Shown here one piece after another: positions 1 through 7,691 of a DNA stretch of 42,476 nucleotides; within the stretch, counting starts at the first letter, position 1, and the number at the start of each line of letters is the position of its first letter. The translations under genes were made by a program, and so were the position numbers. The notes below the pieces were generated by a model. That model was not told where the DNA came from, did not search any database, and worked only from the letters and a program-made list of their open reading frames with translations. Source of the DNA: Parachlamydiaceae bacterium (GTDB taxonomy: Bacteria > Chlamydiota > Chlamydiia > Chlamydiales > Parachlamydiaceae); assembly GCA_030147755.1 (NCBI GenBank), contig JASBUW010000116.1, positions 1 to 42,476 on the forward strand, read 5' to 3'.

Positions 1-110
1 TGAATAACAATTATATACCGAGAGTTCCTCGGAAATTTACGCTTGTGGAGATACATCTACTAGAAACAAGCTAAAACTTGTTGACTTAAGTATCATTGAA
101 GCAAGAATTA

Positions 111-386
111 ATGAGTGGATATTTGTCCATAAATTATAGAATGGTTATAGATATGGAATATTTTATTGCTTTATGTTTAGGCATAATAGTTGGTGGGCTA
201 ACCTTTAAATTTTCCTTAGCCTATACTAAATTGTGGCAAATCATTTTGATAGTTATATTAGCCGTATACTTTGTTTTGCTATGGTTAATAGATATGCCAA
301 GTAATAGCTTATTGTTAATCGGTGTATTTTATGCTAGTTTAGCAGTCATATGGAGTGTACGACGCAAATTTGAAGCAAAAATATAG
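111..386 (+). CDS. Small three-helix membrane protein, unknown function
   Basis: I do not recognise this protein. It is about 91 residues if read from the ATG at 111. Almost all of it is hydrophobic: three segments are visible, beginning near YFIALCLGIIVGG, LWQIILIVILAVYF and LLLIGVFYASLAVIW, followed by a short basic tail (RRKFEAK) that would lie in the cytoplasm. The start is uncertain. An upstream in-frame TTG at 96 and downstream ATGs at 141 and 153 are all possible, and none has a clear Shine-Dalgarno sequence; ATG 153 would begin just before the first helix. No gene on the same strand follows it closely, so it is probably monocistronic. It could be a small inner-membrane protein, but nothing in the sequence indicates a substrate. 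Confidence 0.5.
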   Translation: MSGYLSINYRMVIDMEYFIALCLGIIVGGLTFKFSLAYTKLWQIILIVILAVYFVLLWLIDMPSNSLLLIGVFYASLAVIWSVRRKFEAKI

Positions 387-580
387 GCTAAGAAAAAGCT
401 ACGATAACAATTTTGCTAATCACGACTATTAATATAATTTTTTTTATGCAATAAGGTCCTTCTTTCCACAAAAACACGAATTTTTGAGTGTTTTGAGCGT
501 TCTAGAATAGATTCTTTTTGATCTCAGGTACGATTGACTTCCAAAGAATCGCTGTATAACATGCGAAATACTTTTGCAAT

Positions 581-607
581 TGTCTCACGTTGTCCACCAT
601 GTCCACA
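581..607 (-). repeat. Short GTCC/GGAC 9-nt repeat array
   Basis: Three 9-nt units (TGTCTCACG, TTGTCCACC, ATGTCCACA) stand in tandem. On the minus strand they read as TGGAC-type units like those at 2226 and 6468. The rest of the gap 387-645 is AT-rich, and I see no gene in it apart from an unconvincing 32-codon minus-strand reading frame. Confidence 0.4.
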
Positions 608-645
608 TCTTTTAGTCTTGGATTGATGCAACAATGTGACTTACT

Positions 646-1707
646 TTAAGCTGCTAGCCATTTTTGAATGTTAGAGTTTGAGATTAGATTCGCAACAATA
701 TCTGATTTAATAGATTGAGATTTTATTTCTGAGTGTTCTATATCTTCTTTTACAATCAGATCTTGCAAGTCTTTTTTTCTTTTTGCTTCGGCTTCTAGCT
801 TTCGTTGATCTTCTTCTGCTTGTTCCATAGTTTTAATAATCAAATTATTCAAGATATTTTTATTTTTTTTGAGAAGATCATCTAGGGGTGTGTTATCTGA
901 GTCCGCTGTTTTTTGCATGACGACGTTGTCTACTCTAGGAAGTTCTCTAGCGGAAAATGTGATTTTTGTTTCATCTGTTTTATGTTTTTCTTGGTTTTGC
1001 TTTTGATAAGCCTGAGCCATTTCAATTAACGTATGGACCCTTTGCTGTAACTCAGCAGATTCTTGAGCAGTTAAGGTTTGAATTTTAATATTTGCATCGA
1101 AAACTTGTGTTTGTCCATTTGTATGCTTAATCTGAATCTGAGTGAATTGGTGCTGTGCAAGCATATTTTGCCATTTAGCATCTGCTTTGATGATAACATT
1201 TGGAGAGGCTAAGTTTGCAGGGGTTGAATGAGGGGCTGGATTAAGTTCATGTGATTTTTGTGATTCTCCTGTAGGGGAAGAGTGATCGTGAGTTTCAACT
1301 TCATTTGATTTAGCTAAATTTGAATTTTGTTTATTTGAATGTAAGTCATTTAATTCTTTGCCATCTAATTCTTTGTCTTCTTCGAATTGGTCTTCTAGTT
1401 CCTGCTGTGCTTTGTTAGTAGACATTTCTTGTATAAACGCATGGATTTCAAGAGCTTTTTGTAAGGTAATAAAACGTTTATCTAAAGTGATTTTATCAAT
1501 TTTTTCTTTCATTGTAGTTTTATCTGCAATTTTTAAATTTAATGTGTGTTCATTGTTTGCTATAGCAAAAGTTTTTTTACCTAGATATAGTACTTGACCT
1601 TCTTCTAAAATAGAAAGTAATTTATCAATTTGATTGATAGCTGTTTTTAAATTGTTATAAGAATTGATATTTTGACCTTTATATTGATCATTAAATTCAA
1701 TATGCAT
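646..1707 (-). CDS. Hypothetical protein sharing a 60-residue domain with its neighbour
   Basis: This 353-residue protein has no family I recognise. The N-terminal 95 residues are mixed and soluble. Residues 95-165 are an acidic, Asn/Ser-rich low-complexity linker. Residues 174-234 (from DAKWQNML through QVFDANI and LTAQES) align closely with the last 60 residues of the protein at 2307-3479, with the shared pattern KW..(L)..QFT.I.IK...G..Q.FDAN....LT..ES..L. After this comes a charged helical tail ending in KWLAA. There is no signal peptide or membrane segment. The ATG at 1707 is preceded by TTGAGG at good spacing. It lies in the same direction as the 390-residue gene, but palindromic element A separates them. 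A secreted effector is possible but unproven. Confidence 0.75.
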   Translation of the reverse strand: MHIEFNDQYKGQNINSYNNLKTAINQIDKLLSILEEGQVLYLGKKTFAIANNEHTLNLKIADKTTMKEKIDKITLDKRFITLQKALEIHAFIQEMSTNKAQQELEDQFEEDKELDGKELNDLHSNKQNSNLAKSNEVETHDHSSPTGESQKSHELNPAPHSTPANLASPNVIIKADAKWQNMLAQHQFTQIQIKHTNGQTQVFDANIKIQTLTAQESAELQQRVHTLIEMAQAYQKQNQEKHKTDETKITFSARELPRVDNVVMQKTADSDNTPLDDLLKKNKNILNNLIIKTMEQAEEDQRKLEAEAKRKKDLQDLIVKEDIEHSEIKSQSIKSDIVANLISNSNIQKWLAA

Positions 1708-1850
1708 AAAAACCTCAAGATTATTAATTCTAAATTTTATTATAACATATGTATAATTTTAATTTGATATAAAAATCGAAGATTTTTAAATTTTAATTTA
1801 ATTTGTTGAAATTATTATTGTTTGATTGTATAAAACTGAATTTGAGAGGC

Positions 1851-1858
1851 TTAGAGAT
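1851..1858. repeat. Target-site duplication, left of element A
   Basis: TTAGAGAT stands directly before the palindromic element and is repeated exactly at 2154-2161 directly after it. Eight-base direct repeats flanking an inverted-repeat element are the usual trace of transposition. Confidence 0.7.
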
Positions 1859-2153
1859 GTAATCGTTCACTGTGTGCGTAAAAAGACTGTTTGCCATTTG
1901 TGCGGTAGCACTATAACTGCATTAGCCCAGACCGAGCGCGCTTAGCGCTCGTTCTGGGAAAAAGAACCATTTCATAGCACTGCGGTTAGCAGTGCAACTA
2001 TATCGGTGTCTTTGTGGCACTGCTAACCGCAGTGCAATATTGTTATGTTAAATCCCAGAACGAGCGCTAAACGCGCTCGGTCTGGGCTAATGCAGTTATA
2101 GTGCTACCGCACAAATGGCAAACAGTCTTTTTATGCATACAGTGAACGATTAC
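1859..2153. mobile_element. Nested-palindrome MITE-like element, copy A
   Basis: This 295-bp non-coding element is an almost perfect inverted repeat. Its outer ends are GTAATCGTTCACTGT and the exact reverse complement. Inside each arm lies GACTGTTTGCCATTTGTGCG, then a GC-rich hairpin of the type CCCAGACCGAGCG...CGCTCGTTCTGGG. The centre carries two smaller hairpins, GCACTGCGGTTAGCAGTGC and its reverse complement. Copies B (14312), C (38092) and D (42423) share this design. It is flanked by the 8-bp direct repeat TTAGAGAT. It sits between two minus-strand genes, outside any coding region. No transposase is encoded, so mobility would need an enzyme supplied in trans. It accounts for most of the 600-bp gene-free stretch 1708-2306. 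Confidence 0.8.
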
Positions 2154-2161
2154 TTAGAGAT
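2154..2161. repeat. Target-site duplication, right of element A
   Basis: This second copy of TTAGAGAT follows immediately after the terminal TAC of element A. Confidence 0.7.
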
Positions 2162-2225
2162 TATAGGTTATAGAGATTTAGAGATTATTTAGAGATTATA
2201 ATGAGAGATTATAAAAAGATTGGGG

Positions 2226-2296
2226 TGGACAATATGGACCTGATGGACCTAATAGACAATATGGACATGAAATTGGTTTGTCCATAGTGTCTATTA
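2226..2296. repeat. GGAC 9-nt minisatellite with a terminal hairpin
   Basis: Five 9-nt units run from 2226 to 2270: TGGACAATA, TGGACCTGA, TGGACCTAA, TAGACAATA, TGGACATGA. Part of the array (2250-2267) pairs with 2279-2296 in a stem with 17 of 18 positions complementary. On the minus strand this hairpin starts just after the stop codon of the 390-residue gene, so it may end or protect that transcript, although there is no U-run. The array resembles the one at 6468-6512, whose fourth unit also begins TAGAC. Confidence 0.65.
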
Positions 2297-2306
2297 TATT
2301 CTTTAA

Positions 2307-3479
2307 CTAGCTCTTTTGAGCGATTAACTGTTGCATTTGTCCTTGTAAGAAATTAGATTCTGAGTGGGTTAAAGGTGCAAGATTTACGTTAGCATCAAAA
2401 TATTGAAAGCTGCCATCTGGCTTTTTGATCCGAATACCAGTAAATTGCTGTGTTAGAAGATCTTTCCATTTTTCATCTACTTTTACGACGACTGTTTCTT
2501 TTTGAGAAGGAACATTCTCTTTGCCTGAGGCAGGAGCTGTTGCAGCTTGAGCAGGTTTAGACAGTTCTACGCCTAATTCCTGCGCACACTCGGGATAACG
2601 AGCGACAAACGCTTGCTTACTTTTTAGTTCTGGATGTTGATCAAAGAAAGCTTTATGAGTTGTCAATCTGGCAAGGTTGAAGAGTTCTGGCTTACTTCTA
2701 AATAGGTCTTTAAGAGGATCACTTGTCAAAATAGAATTGAGTTTTTGTTGCCAAGTATTACGGGTAGCAGCATCTATTGTTCCTTCTGTTTCTAGTGCTG
2801 ACCATCTATTCTGAAGGAATTCTTTAACTTCATCGAGATTCTCTTGAATATCTGCAGCTTGAGGATCTAAAGCCACGCAACGTCTTAAAAGACGCACATA
2901 TTCTTCGACTTGGGCCATGTCTGTGCAATCCACGCCTTTATATTCAAGAATAAGGCAGTCTATGTAGTAGGATAGGGGGTGTAAAGGATCAATATTCTTC
3001 GCTTCCAGGCTTTCTTCCCGAGCAAGCTTAATGTAGCCTTCTTCATTTTTTTGAGATTTTTCTCGAGCTGCTAATGGTTTTGAAGGGTTATTTACACAAG
3101 CTCTATGAATTTCAGCTGATAAAAGTCGGTAATGAGCAGATTGGTAACGATAATACACATTTCTTTTTTCTCGCAGAATATTTTCTTGTGAAGCGTCTTG
3201 TAGTTTAATAACAGTATCTACATATGATTTTCTACTTGTACCCATATGGCAGTAACGGTTGGGAAGGTAGCTAGAATCCTTACTTATTCTTAATTCGCTT
3301 AAAGGATTTTTTAAAATATCTTCGATTTGCTTCTCTTTTAAAATGTTAGGGTTCTGTAATATATTTTCCTGATTAAAGGGAAGCAAATGCTGAAGGTTTT
3401 TACTTGCTTTCTGTGATAAATTACAATAATTATTCAATCTTTCTGAATTTATTGGTGCAAGCTCTACTGGACTGCCCAT
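2307..3479 (-). CDS. Hypothetical protein with helical middle and shared C-terminal domain
   Basis: This 390-residue protein is not recognised. Residues 100-225 are helical and somewhat TPR-like (repeated Ala/Leu/Tyr spacing with LALDP-like phrases such as CVALDPQAADI and AKNIDPLHPLSYY). Residues 331-390 hold a domain (KWKDLL, QFTGIRIKKPDG, YFDAN, LTHSES) that also occurs inside the protein at 646-1707. No signal peptide or membrane helix is seen. The ATG at 3479 has a strong GGGAGG ribosome site 7 nt upstream. The gene is divergent from the 878-residue gene at 3687, and the two promoters share the region 3480-3686. Its size, linker and lack of an export signal would suit a type III-secreted protein, but this is inference from context only. 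Confidence 0.75.
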   Translation of the reverse strand: MGSPVELAPINSERLNNYCNLSQKASKNLQHLLPFNQENILQNPNILKEKQIEDILKNPLSELRISKDSSYLPNRYCHMGTSRKSYVDTVIKLQDASQENILREKRNVYYRYQSAHYRLLSAEIHRACVNNPSKPLAAREKSQKNEEGYIKLAREESLEAKNIDPLHPLSYYIDCLILEYKGVDCTDMAQVEEYVRLLRRCVALDPQAADIQENLDEVKEFLQNRWSALETEGTIDAATRNTWQQKLNSILTSDPLKDLFRSKPELFNLARLTTHKAFFDQHPELKSKQAFVARYPECAQELGVELSKPAQAATAPASGKENVPSQKETVVVKVDEKWKDLLTQQFTGIRIKKPDGSFQYFDANVNLAPLTHSESNFLQGQMQQLIAQKS

Positions 3480-3567
3480 ATGTTTACCTCCCTATAAACT
3501 TAATAAAAACTTAACAAAAGTGTATTTTTTAGGAGATTTTCTAGCAAGCAATAAATTTCTTGTTTTA

Positions 3568-3595
3568 GATATATTTCTTAAAATTTTACTTTCAA
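3568..3595 (-). promoter_or_regulatory. Possible promoter for the 390-residue protein gene
   Basis: On the minus strand TTGAAA (3590-3595) and TATATC (3568-3573) are separated by 16 nt. This is a plausible sigma70-type pair, but the region is very AT-rich and chance matches are likely. Confidence 0.3.
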
Positions 3596-3604
3596 TTTTT
3601 TAAC

Positions 3605-3633
3605 TTTACATAAGTTGTTGCTTATTGTATAAT
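3605..3633 (+). promoter_or_regulatory. Promoter for the 878-residue protein gene
   Basis: TTTACA (3605-3610) and a perfect TATAAT (3628-3633) are separated by exactly 17 nt, and the start codon follows about 53 nt later. This matches the housekeeping sigma consensus well. Confidence 0.6.
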
Positions 3634-3686
3634 AAAATTAAGTAATTTGTTGGTGTTTTTTAATAATTTTTTTTATAGGTTTTAAT

Positions 3687-6323
3687 ATGACTGTTGATAC
3701 AAGTAATAACGTTCAGAGTAGCGACAATTCTTCGTATGAAACAAATAATGTTAAAAAGGTCACATCTACAGTTAGTGAGCATGTGTTAGCTCCAGTTCCA
3801 AGAATTAAATCAGCTAGTTTATCAACGCTACCAACAATACCACGGGAAACTGACCGAGAAATAGAAAGGTCTACATCTCTTCGAAATAGTCAGAACTTAA
3901 ATTTATTAGACAGCAGAGTTGATAAGCAGTCTCCTGTTCCAAAGAAAAAATTGGATGAAAAAGGGGAAGTAACTAAAGAAGAAGACAAAGTGATTGAAGA
4001 AGAGGAAGAAAGCGATTTAGATAATTTGGATTCATCCTCTGAGAAAACAATAAGTTCTACCGAACAATCTACTTCAGGAACACCATTAAGTGTTGGTACT
4101 GGTACAAATACACCAGAGGAAAAAGAATCTAACATAGCAGCAGATTTATCCGCTGTAGCTAAAGCATTAGAAAAGATAGAAGACAAAAGTCGGGTAGAAG
4201 ATCCACCTCTTCCTCATGCTGATAATGGTGATATAAAAAATGAAGAAGATGAAGATATGGGGATAGCAGCATTATTTGGAGAAGACATTCAGGTTAATCA
4301 AAATAATGGAGGTCCTCCAGCTCTAGAAGATGACCCTCCACCTCCACCTCTGGATCCAGATCCAGGTCTAGTTATACGTGTAGAACAAGAGGAGCCACTG
4401 AGGAATAGAAGAAGAAATCCAGCAAAAAGAAGAATTGCTGCAGATCATGCTCAGCGAGCTAATGCTCGAGCTCAGCATGCAGCAAGAGATGAAGCAGCAA
4501 GACAAGCAAGACTAGCAGGTGCAGGTGGTGCAGCGGCAGCTCCAGCTCCTATAGGTGCTGCGCAAGTGCAACCAATACAGGCTGCAGCAGCAGTACCACA
4601 AGCTAATGATCCCCGGTCTACGGCGGGAGTTCTTCAGCAAGCGATGAACAGTTTAAAGGGTCTTATTCCTAATGATCCTTTGGTAAGCACTAAGACTACG
4701 TCGCACCTAGCGAGGGATCCAGATGGTAGCTATAAGATTGAAGTTTATACACCCACCGGCTCAGATGAAATTCGTTATAAAATTAAAGCGACTTATACAA
4801 TTACCCTTACTCGTAAAGATGCTCAGGGAAAGGATAGGGTAGTACTTGATAATAGTATTCCTCCTCAAGCTGTACAGGTGACAGTTGAACGCGATATCTA
4901 TATTAAAACTTTTGTTAAGGCTGAAGATGTTCCTTTTCTTGCTTCAAAATACAAGGATACACTTATTCAATTGGCAGAACAGAATAGCAGTGGTCGTTTA
5001 GGAGGATATAATGCGGGTAATAACGCTGATTTAGTTGGACAACATGACTTTACTTTTTCATTGTCTAGAGATCCACAGACAGGTTTAAAAGCTTTAAAAT
5101 CTATATCGACTACAATTCCTGTGGCTCCAGGCGGAGCCCCAATTAAATTGGAATTACGGTCTAAGGCGGTAAGGGCCAATACACTTTATGTGCGCGATCC
5201 TCTTGATACAACTGCTGCTGATAAGCGTAAAATTAAACGCACAAAAAATGTCGATTTGAAAAAAGTACGATTTGTGTCCGGTAAAAGTGTATATAGAACA
5301 AAAGATGAAGCTTTACAACATGCTGAGTATAAAATTGAGGATTCTCAAGACTATGCACACTTTATCAACAAGGATTTGGATGTCAACTTGATACGGCTTG
5401 AAGATGAAGTGCAGAAAAAACAAGCAGAATTAGAAGCACTTGAAGCTACTTTCAAGAAGAGTAGCTATTTGGGATTTAGGTCTAAAAATACACCGGAATA
5501 CGAAGAGTTTTTAACAGAGACTCTTTCTCAAACGGAACCTGACAATCTGAAATGGGAAAACAATCAAACTAAATTTTTAGAATTGACAAGAAGAAGAAAA
5601 AATATAAAGAGTTGGAATAAACTTGTAAAGGTTAATATAGAAAAAGGAATAAAGGGAATTGAGGATGCTCTTAATCCTCCAGATAATAGAAATGCAGAAC
5701 CTATTACTCCAGAATTGCGAGCAGATATTCGAGGACAACAGCTTAGTGTCAAACAGAAATTGGAAAATTTGAAAGCAGTGAAGCAAGATTTAACCCAAGA
5801 TGAAAAAAACCAAATAGATGCTTTAATAGCTATAGCAGATGATCAGAGAGATGCAGCACTTGCCGGAGATGCGAGTCTGCATAATGCTGCGATTCGAGCT
5901 GCGCTAATTGCTCAAGATGAGCGCATTAAACAATATAGTGCTCTTCAAACATTCAAAAAAATGCTTAGCGATAAAGCAGATGAAGAACGTGATCTTGAAG
6001 CAGATGAAGCTCAGTATCAAGCTAAGCGCGATGTGTTTAATAGTAAACTAATCCGCTTAGAGAAAGGTCAAAAAGATTTAGACGCATTAGTGGAACGCCT
6101 TGAAAGATTAAAGAGCGGAGCTGAAGCTGGAATGCTAGCTGACCCAAATGAAGGCAAACATCAACTCGTACTGAAAGACATTACAGCAAAGAAAATTAAA
6201 GAATTGGACAAACAAGCGACACATTATAAAGAATTAATTACAAAACTTCATCATGAATTCAGGTCAGTTGGTGCTAATATACCTCTACCTGTTGCTGGTG
6301 TTGTAATAGGGGGGCGGCCGTAA
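3687..6323 (+). CDS. Large low-complexity and coiled-coil protein, effector-like
   Basis: This 878-residue protein has no recognised family. Residues 1-190 are Ser/Thr/Glu-rich and probably disordered. Around residue 210-230 there is a proline run (DDPPPPPLDPDPG). Residues 245-310 are Arg/Ala-rich and then Ala-rich (LAGAGGAAAAPAPIGAAQ). Residues 310-530 look folded and rich in beta strands. The remaining 340 residues are strongly charged helix, probably coiled coil, with many Lys/Glu/Leu repeats. There is no signal peptide or membrane segment. Disordered, proline-rich and coiled-coil segments together are common in secreted chlamydial proteins that act in the host cell, so an effector role is possible but inferred. 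It stands alone between a good promoter (3605-3633) and a good terminator (6351-6387); its ribosome site is weak (TAGG). Confidence 0.8.
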   Translation: MTVDTSNNVQSSDNSSYETNNVKKVTSTVSEHVLAPVPRIKSASLSTLPTIPRETDREIERSTSLRNSQNLNLLDSRVDKQSPVPKKKLDEKGEVTKEEDKVIEEEEESDLDNLDSSSEKTISSTEQSTSGTPLSVGTGTNTPEEKESNIAADLSAVAKALEKIEDKSRVEDPPLPHADNGDIKNEEDEDMGIAALFGEDIQVNQNNGGPPALEDDPPPPPLDPDPGLVIRVEQEEPLRNRRRNPAKRRIAADHAQRANARAQHAARDEAARQARLAGAGGAAAAPAPIGAAQVQPIQAAAAVPQANDPRSTAGVLQQAMNSLKGLIPNDPLVSTKTTSHLARDPDGSYKIEVYTPTGSDEIRYKIKATYTITLTRKDAQGKDRVVLDNSIPPQAVQVTVERDIYIKTFVKAEDVPFLASKYKDTLIQLAEQNSSGRLGGYNAGNNADLVGQHDFTFSLSRDPQTGLKALKSISTTIPVAPGGAPIKLELRSKAVRANTLYVRDPLDTTAADKRKIKRTKNVDLKKVRFVSGKSVYRTKDEALQHAEYKIEDSQDYAHFINKDLDVNLIRLEDEVQKKQAELEALEATFKKSSYLGFRSKNTPEYEEFLTETLSQTEPDNLKWENNQTKFLELTRRRKNIKSWNKLVKVNIEKGIKGIEDALNPPDNRNAEPITPELRADIRGQQLSVKQKLENLKAVKQDLTQDEKNQIDALIAIADDQRDAALAGDASLHNAAIRAALIAQDERIKQYSALQTFKKMLSDKADEERDLEADEAQYQAKRDVFNSKLIRLEKGQKDLDALVERLERLKSGAEAGMLADPNEGKHQLVLKDITAKKIKELDKQATHYKELITKLHHEFRSVGANIPLPVAGVVIGGRP

Positions 6324-6350
6324 TTTAGCTCCCTAATCACTCTTTGTTCG

Positions 6351-6387
6351 TCGCTAGCTTGGTTGCACTGAGCTAGCGATTTTTTTT
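6351..6387 (+). terminator. Rho-independent terminator
   Basis: A perfect 9-bp stem, TCGCTAGCT / AGCTAGCGA, with an 11-nt loop is followed by eight T residues. It lies 27 nt after the 878-residue protein gene and is the clearest intrinsic terminator in the window. Confidence 0.9.
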
Positions 6388-6436
6388 GTCCATTTTCAGT
6401 TATGGCTCGTCTGTTTGCTAAAAATGTTGTGGTTAA

Positions 6437-6512
6437 GCTTTTTAAAGTCGCTTATACCGGCATTTGATGGACCAAATGGACCTGGTGGACCTCATAGACC
6501 TGATGGACAAAA
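6437..6512. repeat. Dispersed 37-nt repeat joined to a GGAC 9-nt array
   Basis: Positions 6437-6473 match 31226-31262 at 34 of 37 bases (both begin GCTTTTTAAAGTCGCTT and end GCATTTGATGGACC). The end of the match runs into five 9-nt units at 6468-6512: TGGACCAAA, TGGACCTGG, TGGACCTCA, TAGACCTGA, TGGACAAAA. In one frame the units read as Gly-X-Y triplets, but no open gene surrounds them. Apart from the terminator and this repeat, the gene-free stretch 6324-6670 shows only a few GTCC words near 6575. Confidence 0.6.
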
Positions 6513-6670
6513 CGAGCACACTATTTTAACTAATGGGCATGATGCACTTTTTTACACGTGAGATCAATGATGGGTCCACTGCTGTCCATCTCTTAATAAG
6601 ATCTAGAAGACAAATAGCCAACAATGCTACCTTGGAATTTATCGTTTGACGTTATTCCAAGGAGGAATGA

Positions 6671-7561
6671 ATGAAGGTAGAAAGAAACGCTTCTTGCCCG
6701 TGCGGGAGCGGGAAAAAATACAAAAAATGCTGCTTATTAAATGATCAAAAAGAAACAGCCTTAGCCCAGCAATCTCTTGTAAAAGAACCCGATTTTATAG
6801 TTGAGATAAATCCAGAGATCGAAGAAGAGTGCGTTGCAGCTCTTGCCGATGTTGAAAATGGTCGCCTGCAAAAAGCGAAAATGACTGCTAAGCGCTTGTG
6901 TCAGCTTTATCCCGCTAATCATATGGTGAATTATTTACAGGGCGTTTGCTTAGCAACTGAAGATAAAAGTGCTGAGGCTATTCCATACTTTGAGCGAGCT
7001 ATTCAAATTTTCCCCTTTTTCTCAGAAGCACATTTGAATTTAGGACTTGTTTACCTAGGACAAGCTCAACCTTCCGCAGCTGTGACTTGCTTAAAGAAAG
7101 TCATTGAACTTGAAGGTAAACACTCAGAGTTAGGCCAAATAGCTCAACAAGAACTCAAGCAGTTTGAAAAGTTGGTTTGCCAAGTAGAAGGATTAACTTT
7201 AGAGCAGTATTGCCAAGCGGAAAAATGCTTCAATCAAGCTTTCACCTGCTCACAAGAAGGAAAGCATGATGAGGCTATTATTTTATTTCAACAAGTTCTC
7301 TCGATTAATCCAGCTCACGTCCAGTCCTATGGGAATATCGCTTTAGCTTATGCCGCTCTTGGAAATAAAAAACAGGCTCTAGAATGTCTAGATAAGGCTT
7401 TGGAAATAGATCCTTCGTATGAACCTGCTTTGCAAAATCGTCGATTTATTTCTCAATTGAATGAAGGGGAAAAATTGGAACAAGAAATTCAAGAGGTTTC
7501 TTATTACAAAGAATTAGCAGAACAAAATAACAAACAGCCTTATACGATTGTGTACGACTGA
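6671..7561 (+). CDS. SEC-C metal-binding and TPR repeat protein
   Basis: This 296-residue cytoplasmic protein begins with a SEC-C motif (C9-P-C11-G-S-G-K-K-Y-K-K-C20-C21), a small zinc-binding module best known from the C-terminus of SecA and from several uncharacterised proteins. After an acidic spacer come tetratricopeptide repeats, visible as two groups: residues 55-165 (HMVNYLQG, AIPYFERAI, EAHLNLGLVYLG) and 190-265 (EAIILFQQVLSINPA, YGNIALAYAALG, ALECLDKALEIDPSYEPAL). TPRs bind other proteins, so an adaptor or chaperone-like role is likely, but the partner is unknown. The start is secure: AAGGAGG lies 5 nt before the ATG. It converges on the transaldolase gene, with a CTCTGTG inverted repeat between them. 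Confidence 0.85.
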   Translation: MKVERNASCPCGSGKKYKKCCLLNDQKETALAQQSLVKEPDFIVEINPEIEEECVAALADVENGRLQKAKMTAKRLCQLYPANHMVNYLQGVCLATEDKSAEAIPYFERAIQIFPFFSEAHLNLGLVYLGQAQPSAAVTCLKKVIELEGKHSELGQIAQQELKQFEKLVCQVEGLTLEQYCQAEKCFNQAFTCSQEGKHDEAIILFQQVLSINPAHVQSYGNIALAYAALGNKKQALECLDKALEIDPSYEPALQNRRFISQLNEGEKLEQEIQEVSYYKELAEQNNKQPYTIVYD

Positions 7562-7599
7562 TTCTTAAGAGTATCGCATGAAGAAATAAGATTGTTTTT

Positions 7600-7680
7600 T
7601 CTCTGTGTTCTCTGTGCTCTCTGTGGTGATTTTTTAATTTACCACAGAGCACACAGAGGCACAGAGAAAGACACAGAAAA
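7600..7680. repeat. CTCTGTG inverted repeat, copy 1
   Basis: The left arm (7600-7627, TCTCTGTG-type units) and right arm (from 7641, starting ACCACAGAG) pair around a short T-rich loop. It sits between two convergent genes, where it could act as a terminator in both directions. The same family occurs at 12275, 19791 and 28726, with a remnant at 25976. Confidence 0.75.
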
Positions 7681-7691
7681 AGCATCATGCT

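Noticed and set aside
61-90. Hairpin AACAAG-CTAAAA-CTTGTT before the first gene as a terminator
   Set aside because: A 6-bp AT-rich stem without a T-run is too weak to call.
505-603. A 32-codon minus-strand frame overlapping the GTCC array
   Set aside because: Too short, no ribosome site and no recognisable product.
1859-2153. Element A as a tRNA-like or CRISPR structure
   Set aside because: The arms do not form a tRNA cloverleaf, and there are no regularly spaced identical repeats with unique spacers.
2223-2309. Gly-X-Y reading of the minisatellite as a collagen-like peptide
   Set aside because: There is no start or open frame of useful length around it; the hairpin and the dispersed copies explain it better as an intergenic repeat.
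7446-7688. Minus-strand frame across the CTCTGTG repeat (LCLSLCLCVLC-type protein)
   Set aside because: The low-complexity translation is a by-product of the repeat and overlaps the TPR gene end.
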